Assembly: GCA_964609385.1 (NCBI GenBank)
Contig: CAZSSM010000158.1
Coordinates: 1-8,130 of the forward strand
Direction: 5' to 3'
Length of the DNA: 8,130 nt
Source of the DNA: CAZSSM01 sp964609385
GTDB taxonomy: Bacteria; Planctomycetota; Planctomycetia; Isosphaerales; Isosphaeraceae
Shown: piece by piece, positions 1 through 5,345 of the stretch
Layout of the letters: each line of letters starts with the position of its first letter
Numbering within the stretch: position 1 is the first letter of the stretch
The notes under the pieces: generated by a model
What the model was told of the DNA's origin: nothing
The model's database searches: none
The model's input: the letters and a program-made list of their open reading frames with translations, nothing else
Translations under genes and position numbers: made by a program

Positions 1-691
1 GCGGGATCGGTGGCTCGAGACGATCGGATGGGACCGTCGCGTGCGCTAGTCCTTCGGGTGTCGGCCTCGAGACATCGGCCCCGGGGTCTGCTTCGCAGTC
101 CCCAGCCACCCTTTGGGTTGTCTTGGGTGGAACGGGAGCGGATGCCTTGCTGATATCAACACGAGGCCCGATGTTGGGCAGGAACGCCTTTGAAGACGTT
201 GGAGTCGGCGAGGGATCGGTCTCATAGACCCAGGCGGGTCGTGAGCCGATGACGATCTCGATCGGCGCTTCCTCCACGACCATCCAGGCCAGGGATGGGC
301 ATGGCGACGGATCTTCGACGGAGGATCGATCCGGTTCGCGAGGGGTTCGCGACGTGGTAGCAGGTTCCGGTTCGCTGTGTTCCGTGGCGATCGCGTCGTC
401 TTGGAGGATGTCGTCAGGTTCGTCACCTTCGTCGTCCTCGACATCCTCGACATCCTCGCCCTCTTGGGCGTCCTCACGGGCTTCTCGGAGGGCGTCGGTG
501 AAGGCCAGGACGAAGGCGGCGTGCGGATCTTCGATCCCTTCGAGCACGGCGGTTCGCCCGATCTGCATCCATCGCAGGAGGGTCGGGGCCTCGACGCCGG
601 CGTCCTCGCAGGCTTGGTCCATCGGCTGGCCGGCCAGGATGGCGCGGCAGATGCGACGGGTGATCGCGCGATCGGGAGCCTCGATACCCAT
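1..691 (-). CDS. HTH protein resembling phage terminase small subunit, with acidic/disordered tail (partial, C-terminus off left edge)
   Basis: This frame is open from ATG at 691 to the window edge, about 230 codons with no stop. Residues 10-45 read as a helix-turn-helix: an ITRRICRAILAG helix, then MDQACEDAGVEAPTLLRWM, matching the pattern x-AC-x-x-AGV-x-x-x-T-x-x-RW seen in terminase small-subunit-like and other small phage-type HTH proteins. A helix rich in Ala and Glu follows (FVLAFTDALREAREDA, about 63-78). Next comes an acidic tract (EGEDVEDVEDDEGDE, about 80-94), then a Pro/Ser/Thr-rich stretch of low predicted structure. An in-frame TAA seven codons upstream of the ATG, with no ATG, GTG or TTG between, fixes the start; no good Shine-Dalgarno is visible. 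A TTGACG at 739-744 could be a -35 box but I see no convincing -10. No terminase large subunit or phage gene is nearby, so a DNA-binding or regulatory role is inferred and the true function is unknown. Confidence 0.7.
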   Translation of the reverse strand, partial: MGIEAPDRAITRRICRAILAGQPMDQACEDAGVEAPTLLRWMQIGRTAVLEGIEDPHAAFVLAFTDALREAREDAQEGEDVEDVEDDEGDEPDDILQDDAIATEHSEPEPATTSRTPREPDRSSVEDPSPCPSLAWMVVEEAPIEIVIGSRPAWVYETDPSPTPTSSKAFLPNIGPRVDISKASAPVPPKTTQRVAGDCEADPGADVSRPTPEGLAHATVPSDRLEPPIP

Positions 692-1019
692 CCCGGATGA
701 CTTCGACGATCGTTACGATTCGCCCCCAAGCCTCCCGCCGTCAACGCGCGGGGAAGACCATCCTGTAAGTAGGATCAGGCGATCTCGGCGAAGCGTTCAT
801 GGGATTATCTCGGCATGAGGGCCGGATCGGGCAGTCGGGTCATTTCTCCGATTCGATCGCTGCGACCGGAGCCAACAAGCCGATTGATCGAAACATTTTG
901 AGCATGAATGAAGTTCGTAAATTTTTTGCCAACCGGTCGTTCCGCCACGCTCCCCGGCCACCCGAGATTTCTCCCAACATGCAGCACTCGAGTTCCAGGT
1001 GGGTCCGTCGACGTTCGGC
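692..1019. other. Intergenic region without a supportable gene; AT-rich patch at 884-928
   Basis: Short open frames here have no recognisable motif, no good ribosome binding site and overlap on both strands, so I call no gene. Visible structure: a weak inverted repeat ATCCT/AGGAT (760-764 and 771-775, 6-nt loop), and a patch at 884-928 with 13 G+C in 45 bases (about 29%), much lower than its surroundings. The patch could carry a promoter for the leftward HTH gene, but I cannot fit good -35/-10 boxes on either strand. Confidence 0.5.
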
Positions 1020-1121
1020 TTAGGACGGGTCGGGTTCGCAGGGCAGGGTGATCGGGCCGATTCCGTTGAAGGCCCTGGTCAGATCGTTCGGGGTTTGGTA
1101 ATTCAGCGCCGAAGGACGACG
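1020..1121 (-). pseudogene. Probable remnant of an IS3-family transposase C-terminus
   Basis: Read leftward from 1121 to the TAA at 1020-1022, the frame gives RRPSALNYQTPNDLTRAF and then a short tail ending in CEPDPS. This resembles the last part of IS3-type DDE integrase cores, where an RPHS(S/A)LGY-x-TP-x-(E/D)F motif sits just before a short variable C-terminus. Here the RPH has decayed to RRP. Upstream of 1121 the same frame and its neighbours show no DDE-core residues, so only about 34 codons remain. I saw no terminal inverted repeats. The similarity is by eye on one short motif, so the call is moderate at best. Confidence 0.4.
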
Positions 1122-1221
1122 CATCGATCGGTCCATGCTGGATCCGAAGAGGCGACGTCTGGCCGTCGGAAATGCTTCGGCGAGCGGAGGCTCGTCGAGG
1201 CGCATTGCATCAACCCCAGAT

Positions 1222-1227
1222 AAGGGA
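1222..1227 (+). promoter_or_regulatory. Ribosome binding site of the FAH-family gene
   Basis: AAGGGA lies 7 nt before the ATG at 1235. It selects this start over a longer in-frame reading from 1172, whose extra 21 residues are Arg-rich and unlike the family. Confidence 0.6.
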
Positions 1228-1234
1228 CTCGCCC

Positions 1235-2245
1235 ATGCGACTCTGCCGTTTCCAAGTCCACGGCGAGGAGGAACCGCTGGTCGGCTACTACGACGAGACG
1301 TCGGTGGTGGCCGTCGATCAGGCCTGTGAGATCTATTGTCAGACGATGGGCGTGGAGCTGCTCATGGCTCGGGTCGAGGACCTGCTCGACCTGCTCCCGC
1401 CCGATGGGATCTCCCATCACGCCGCGCGTTTGTTGGGCGAATGGCTCGACGCGTTGCCCGCAAACGAGCGGGCCGAGCTGGCCACGCCGCTCGATCAGGT
1501 CGCGCTGCTCACGCCGATCCCCGACCCGCCCAAGCTCCTCCTGTTGGCCGGCAACTACCCGAAACACGTCGCCGAGCGTGGCGGGTCGGTCGCCGAACGG
1601 GAGCGGACCTTCCCCTACGTCTTCATGAAGCCGCCAACCACGACCCTGAACCACCCCCACGATCCGATCCTGCTCCCGACCGTCTCGCCCGATCACATCG
1701 ATTGGGAGTGCGAACTGGGCGTGGTCATCGGCCGGGTCGCCCGCCACGTCGAGGAATCCGAAGCGCTCGACTATGTGGCCGGTTACACGGTGATCAACGA
1801 CGTCTCGGATCGGAAGTTCCAGCCCAACCCGGATCGGACCGAGCGCCCGCGCGACGCCTTCTTCGACTGGCTTCACGGGAAGTGGCACGACGGTTCGTGC
1901 CCGGTCGGTCCGTGCGTCCTCTCGGCCGATGCGGTCCCCGATCCGCAGCGGTTCCGGCTCCGCCTGAGCGTCAACGGTGACGTTAAGCAGGACGCCGAGA
2001 CCAGTCAGATGATCTTCCCGGTCGCCGCGATCATCGCGTTCCTCTCGAAGTTCGTCACCCTAGAGCCCGGCGACATCATCGCGACCGGAACCCCGGCCGG
2101 CGTCGGTGCGGCCAGCGAGACCTATCTCCGGAGCGGCGACCACGTCGAGGCCACGATCGACGGGATCGGTTGTCTGACCAATCCCGTCATGCATGAGCAC
2201 GAGTGGGATTCGCTCGAGGAAGACAACGAGATCGGCGCGGCCTGA
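1235..2245 (+). CDS. Fumarylacetoacetate hydrolase (FAH) superfamily protein
   Basis: This is a 336-residue cytosolic enzyme of the FAH fold, a family of metal-dependent C-C hydrolases, isomerases and decarboxylases acting on 2-keto or acylpyruvate-type acids. The N-terminal ~95 residues form the variable lid-type domain. The catalytic domain begins near LLLAGNYPKH (101-111). The metal-binding pattern is DWECELGVVIG with E158 and E160, and D189 in INDVSDR. K216 in HGKWHDGSCPVGP is the usual conserved lysine. The signature TGTPAGVG is at 284-291. Between D189 and K216 the loop is longer than in typical 2-hydroxyhepta-2,4-diene-1,7-dioate isomerase-like members. The start is ATG 1235, supported by AAGGGA upstream. 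No aromatic-degradation or tyrosine-catabolism gene adjoins it, so the substrate (fumarylpyruvate, acylpyruvate or a homoprotocatechuate intermediate) cannot be assigned. Family confidence is high, the specific reaction is unknown. Confidence 0.93.
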   Translation: MRLCRFQVHGEEEPLVGYYDETSVVAVDQACEIYCQTMGVELLMARVEDLLDLLPPDGISHHAARLLGEWLDALPANERAELATPLDQVALLTPIPDPPKLLLLAGNYPKHVAERGGSVAERERTFPYVFMKPPTTTLNHPHDPILLPTVSPDHIDWECELGVVIGRVARHVEESEALDYVAGYTVINDVSDRKFQPNPDRTERPRDAFFDWLHGKWHDGSCPVGPCVLSADAVPDPQRFRLRLSVNGDVKQDAETSQMIFPVAAIIAFLSKFVTLEPGDIIATGTPAGVGAASETYLRSGDHVEATIDGIGCLTNPVMHEHEWDSLEEDNEIGAA

Positions 2246-2262
2246 GCCTCACACAGGCAAGT

Positions 2263-2285
2263 CCCCCGATCGCAGAGGTCGGGGG
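2263..2285. terminator. Hairpin between two convergent genes, possible bidirectional terminator
   Basis: CCCCCGATC (2263-2271) pairs with GGTCGGGGG (2277-2285): 9 pairs including one T-G wobble, with a 5-nt GCAGA loop. It lies 17 nt after the FAH-family stop and 28 nt from the leftward cytochrome stop, where a shared terminator is expected. No T-tract follows on either strand, so it may instead stabilise the 3' ends. Confidence 0.5.
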
Positions 2286-2313
2286 CGTCCTCCGAAATGA
2301 TGACGACCATGCG

Positions 2314-3585
2314 TCAGTTTCGTATCGCGTCGTCCAGTCGAGGCTTCTTCAAGCGCTCTTTCTGCAGCACCTTCGATTGATCCGGCTTCAACGACTTCTT
2401 GCCACGCTGATTGAATTCCGCTTTGTACGGATAGTCGTCCCCCACAACTTGCCGACCCTGGCCACGAGCCGGCGGAATGATCCATTCTGCACCGGGTACC
2501 TGTTCCGGGCCCTTGATCCAAGCAGCTAGCAGTTCTCGAAAGTCTTCCTCCAAGCTGCCGGGATCGAACGGAGGCATATGTTCGTTAGGATCCCAACCAT
2601 TTCCCATAAATAACTCGACGGTGCTCATGCCAACGCGATGACAGTCGAAGCAGCCGTTCCCTTCGATGTGGATGGTCCGCATGTCCCAGTTCTCACCGCC
2701 GATGACGTAGTAGGGGGAATCCTGGTTGAGAATCGGGACGACGTTTTTCTCAGTGCCAGGGATTTTGGCTGCGTTGATAAACGAATCGGTGATGAATGGG
2801 TCGGCCTGATGGCACGCAACGCACTGAGTGTTTCCGGGGGGAACGAACGCCCGGTTGAACTCCTCAGGCTCATCGATCCATGGCATGACTCCGCGCATCC
2901 GAAGCGTGCCTTCGTCGAGACGGACCCAAGGCGCGATCTTATCGCTGCTCTCGAAGAAGGCCGTCGCACCCGTCCTCTTATTGTAGCCGATCATTTGCAC
3001 GGATCCGTAAACCTGATCGCCGTACACACCTCCGTTGCGACCGAAACTCACCCAAACGACATCGGGCAGCAGTTCGCCATCAGCGGTCTGACCTTCGTAT
3101 CTCTGGAGCGTCGATCCGGACATGGTGCCCTTGCCGATTAATGTCGGATTATCACAGGAAACGCCAAGATCGCCATACCTCTGAACTCCATCGACATAGA
3201 TGGGGATTTCTACCGATTCACCGAGGTCGACCCTTGGAGGGACGCCCAGTTCAGGCTCGACCATCTTGGCGTACTCGAATGCGGTCCTTGGAAATCCGGC
3301 CTTGGGATAAGGATCGAAGGCCGCCTTCTCGACGGCAACGTTGAAAACGACGTTGCTTCCTGATGCGGCGAAATGATTGAGTTGGAGGAACGGATTCTGA
3401 CCTGGAGCGAGTGTCGCCAGTGCAATGGTCGGGCTCTGGCTGTTAGGGGATGGTCGTGAAGAGTTGGTCGCACGAAAATCGGTCGGGCCACCGTGGTCTA
3501 CCTCCGATCCGCCTCGCTCGTGGATGGAGAGCCCGCACGCGATCGTCAGGGCCGAGAGGACCAACCCAAAGAACACTCGAACCAT
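2314..3585 (-). CDS. Secreted dihaem c-type cytochrome-like protein
   Basis: The 423-residue product starts MVRVFFGLVLSALTIAC, a short basic N-terminus and a hydrophobic segment. TIAC could be a weak lipobox with Cys17, otherwise this is an ordinary Sec signal. Residues ~30-55 are Ser/Pro/Thr-rich and linker-like. The middle (about 75-240) is a globular region I do not recognise. Two c-type haem sites follow: CVACH at 255-259 and CFDCH at 312-316. HMPPFDP (about 336-342) offers Met337 as a possible distal haem ligand. The C-terminal ~35 residues are Lys/Arg-rich. Haem attachment implies an extracytoplasmic location and a redox or electron-transfer role; the partner is unknown. The start is set by AAAGAGG 7 nt upstream, and 13 further in-frame codons upstream are probably untranslated. 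The gene is lower in GC than its neighbours (52% in the line at 2761-2820), which could mark transfer or weak codon bias. Confidence 0.85.
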   Translation of the reverse strand: MVRVFFGLVLSALTIACGLSIHERGGSEVDHGGPTDFRATNSSRPSPNSQSPTIALATLAPGQNPFLQLNHFAASGSNVVFNVAVEKAAFDPYPKAGFPRTAFEYAKMVEPELGVPPRVDLGESVEIPIYVDGVQRYGDLGVSCDNPTLIGKGTMSGSTLQRYEGQTADGELLPDVVWVSFGRNGGVYGDQVYGSVQMIGYNKRTGATAFFESSDKIAPWVRLDEGTLRMRGVMPWIDEPEEFNRAFVPPGNTQCVACHQADPFITDSFINAAKIPGTEKNVVPILNQDSPYYVIGGENWDMRTIHIEGNGCFDCHRVGMSTVELFMGNGWDPNEHMPPFDPGSLEEDFRELLAAWIKGPEQVPGAEWIIPPARGQGRQVVGDDYPYKAEFNQRGKKSLKPDQSKVLQKERLKKPRLDDAIRN

Positions 3586-3887
3586 CGAACCGCCTCTTTC
3601 ATGGATTACATGCAGGTTAACCAATGAGCGCCCCCCAAAGATCGCGAACGATCGCGGCCCTGATCCGGGTCACCAACTTACTCATGCTTGTCGGCCGGAG
3701 ACCCCGGTGTGACAGGGAGGTCTGGAGCGGGTTCTTCGGCAAGATCCGACATCGTCGCAGCGATGAAGACCCTGATCGCTGCCAAGAACCGAGCCAAGGC
3801 TATCAGACACGCTCTGGATTGGAATGAGCCGATCGGAAGTGCCAACCCGATCGTTATCGTTGAAGTCGTGGGCATGCTCGATCGGCG
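3586..3887. other. Intergenic region, no supportable gene
   Basis: This is the upstream region of the leftward cytochrome gene and the downstream side of the Uma2 remnant. It contains GATCGCG twice (3641-3647 and 3651-3657). Short frames on both strands (for example plus-strand 3688-3891 and minus-strand 3678-3875) have mixed codon use, no clear ribosome binding site and no recognisable motif. A promoter for the cytochrome gene should lie here; TGTAAT around 3607-3612 on the minus strand resembles a -10 box but lacks a good -35. Confidence 0.4.
3593..3599 (-). promoter_or_regulatory. Ribosome binding site of the dihaem cytochrome gene
   Basis: On the minus strand AAAGAGG stands 7 nt before the ATG at 3585. 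It decides the start in favour of MVRVFF, which places the hydrophobic signal segment directly at the N-terminus. Confidence 0.6.
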
Positions 3888-4220
3888 TTAAGTCAGGTCG
3901 AAGCAAAGGCCCACCTTGACCTCGAAATCGCCGAGGATCTCCGGGAGTTGGAGAGCCTTCGACGCCTTCAGGTTGCGTGGTGGTCCATCTTCGAAGATAT
4001 GGGCGGTCCGTCTCGTCGGGGCAAAAACGACAACGGCCGCAACCCCAACTTGAAGATGGTCGGTCACCTTCTCCAAGACCGCTCTCCTACGATCGCTTGG
4101 CGAGAGCCCCTCGACGACCGAGTCTTGCGCGATCGGTAGATAAGCATCGTCAGACACTCCATCCTCCGGAAGCCGCTCGCGTCGAATCAATGCCACGAAC
4201 GCCTCTGTTCGCCCGATCAC
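3888..4220 (-). pseudogene. 5'-truncated Uma2-family (DUF820) nuclease remnant
   Basis: The 110-codon frame from GTG 4220 to TAA 3888-3890 covers only the C-terminal half of a Uma2-type PD-(D/E)XK protein, usually about 190-220 residues. Landmarks align with the intact Uma2 gene in this window: FVALIRRERLPEDG (8-21) with the PDVxF-x(6)-RLP segment, YLPIAQDSVVEGLSPSD (27-43) with the VVPDLAVEVLS segment, and HLQVGVAAVVVFAPTRRT with the AGVRLVWEVD segment. E37 and K51 keep the family spacing (E+14=K), but the catalytic Asp position is Phe8 and the preceding Pro is Ala. An in-frame TGA six codons before the GTG, and no N-terminal half in neighbouring frames, indicate decay. AAGGGG 9-10 nt upstream of the GTG could still allow translation of a short product. 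Confidence 0.65.
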
Positions 4221-4262
4221 CGTCGTCGATCCCCTTCAGGTCGACTATGACTCTCGAAGGAT

Positions 4263-4281
4263 GCCGGGTATGCGACCCGGC
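4263..4281. repeat. Perfect inverted repeat upstream of the DUF547 gene
   Basis: GCCGGGT (4263-4269) and ACCCGGC (4275-4281) are perfect complements around a 5-nt ATGCG loop. The element ends 37 nt before the DUF547 start and about 42 nt upstream of the Uma2 remnant's GTG. It could be an operator, a 5'-leader hairpin, or a terminator lacking a T-tract. The pairing is plainly visible, the role is not. Confidence 0.5.
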
Positions 4282-4306
4282 TCACATGCCGTCGCCGTCC
4301 GACATC

Positions 4307-4311
4307 GAGGG
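4307..4311 (+). promoter_or_regulatory. Ribosome binding site of the DUF547 gene
   Basis: GAGGG lies 7 nt before the ATG at 4319. It selects that start, which gives a hydrophobic signal-like N-terminus, over in-frame ATGs at 4247 and 4286 and a much longer Arg-rich reading from 3977. Confidence 0.6.
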
Positions 4312-4318
4312 TCGCCTG

Positions 4319-5335
4319 ATGCCGATCACCTCCTGGTGGATCGCCCCAATCTCTGCGTTGCTGATCTCCCCTCCCAGCAACACTGCAAACTCGACGACCC
4401 CCGAGTCCGACTCGGGATCGTCCACTAACCTCACGGAGGCCACCAGCCTCTTCCCCAAAGTGATCGTGGGGAGCTCTCATCCGACCAGCGAACTGGGCGG
4501 TCTCGGAACCGTCGATCACGGACCCTACGACCGACTTCTCGCGCGTTACGTCGACCCCGAAGGCCGGGTCGACTACGACGCCTGGAAGGCCAACAGCGGC
4601 GACCGACGCGCCTTGACCACCTACCTGGAGCGGGCCGGTCAGGTCGATCTCCTCAAGCCGACCTCTCAACGCGTCCGCCTCGCTTACTGGCTTAACCTCT
4701 ACAACGCGTTAACCCTCGAAGGCCTGCTCCGCGAGTATCCGACCGGCAGCATCCGCGACCACGCCAACCCACTCGGCTACAACATTTGGCGCGACCTGCT
4801 CATCTACGTGGGCGACCAAACCTATTCCTTGGACCAGATCGAACACGACATCCTGCGGCCGATGCAGACCCCCGAGATCCACATGGGCTTGGTCTGCGGT
4901 TCCAACGGTTGCCCGCCCTTGAGACCAGGCGCTTACAGCCCCAAGGACATCGAGCAATCGCTGGCCGACAACGCCCGGGCCTTCCTCGCCCGGCCCGAGA
5001 ACTTCGGCTACGACGCTCAGTCCGGCACGCTCCATCTCTCCAAGATCTTCCAGTGGTATGGCTCGGACTTCGGGGCCACCCGTGAAGAACAGCTTCGGGC
5101 CATCGCGCCGTATCTGCCCAAGTCTGACGACGGAACGCCCCTCGACTTCAAGAATATCCGGATCCAGTTCCGCGACTACGATTGGTCACTTAATACTCGT
5201 AACGATACACAGGGTGATCAGGGATCCGACTCCGAGACCAAGCCCGAAAACGGATCGACATCGGGATCGGGCAAATCGGTCGAGACGGATCGCGTCGACG
5301 CCGCCGAACCGACAAACAAAACAAATCAAGATTGA
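4319..5335 (+). CDS. Exported DUF547 domain protein
   Basis: The 338-residue product begins MPITSWWIAPISALLIS, a short hydrophobic segment that reads as an atypical signal peptide or anchor lacking strong positive charge. Residues ~20-60 are Ser/Thr-rich and linker-like. The DUF547 (PF04784) domain spans roughly 65-290. It is recognised by VDYDAWK (84-90), the hallmark AYWLNLYNALTLEGLL (122-137), HMGLVCGSNGCPPLRPGAY (188-206) with Cys193 and Cys198, and LSKIFQWYGSDFG (240-252). The last ~45 residues are a Gly/Ser/Asp/Glu-rich tail (from about RNDTQ, 294), without structure or a lipid anchor. DUF547 has no settled biochemical function; bacterial members are typically extracytoplasmic. The gene diverges from the dihaem cytochrome across the Uma2 remnant and converges on the intact Uma2 gene with only 10 nt between stops. 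Confidence 0.9.
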   Translation: MPITSWWIAPISALLISPPSNTANSTTPESDSGSSTNLTEATSLFPKVIVGSSHPTSELGGLGTVDHGPYDRLLARYVDPEGRVDYDAWKANSGDRRALTTYLERAGQVDLLKPTSQRVRLAYWLNLYNALTLEGLLREYPTGSIRDHANPLGYNIWRDLLIYVGDQTYSLDQIEHDILRPMQTPEIHMGLVCGSNGCPPLRPGAYSPKDIEQSLADNARAFLARPENFGYDAQSGTLHLSKIFQWYGSDFGATREEQLRAIAPYLPKSDDGTPLDFKNIRIQFRDYDWSLNTRNDTQGDQGSDSETKPENGSTSGSGKSVETDRVDAAEPTNKTNQD

Positions 5336-5345
5336 AAAAATCTGC

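Noticed and set aside
46..744. A 232-codon minus-strand frame overlapping the left-edge gene
   Set aside because: Its product is Arg/Ser/Pro-rich without motifs, while the other minus-strand frame over the same bases gives a well-formed HTH and acidic tract with a fixed start.
760..775. ATCCT/AGGAT inverted repeat as a regulatory element
   Set aside because: Arms are only 5 bp with a 6-nt loop, which is common by chance at this scale.
799..1023. A 74-codon plus-strand frame in the intergenic region
   Set aside because: No motif or ribosome binding site, and it crosses the AT-rich patch with no consistent codon bias.
1103..1888. A 261-codon minus-strand frame opposite the FAH gene
   Set aside because: It is antisense to strongly conserved FAH-family sequence, and its product has no recognisable motif.
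3678..3875. A 65-codon minus-strand frame with a hydrophobic stretch
   Set aside because: The hydrophobic segment is interrupted by Arg and lacks a credible start site; coding bias is weak, so a real membrane peptide is not supported.
3688..3891. A 67-codon plus-strand frame as a possible small gene
   Set aside because: No motif, mixed third-codon-position usage, no clear ribosome binding site, and it is overlapped by equally open minus-strand frames.
3977..4318. Upstream in-frame extension of the DUF547 gene
   Set aside because: The extra 114 residues are Arg/Ser/Pro-rich, overlap the Uma2 remnant, and lack a good ribosome binding site; GAGGG before 4319 and the signal-like N-terminus favour the shorter form.
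5336..5345. A terminator between the DUF547 and Uma2 stops
   Set aside because: The gap is 10 nt and A-rich, with no stem-forming sequence next to it.
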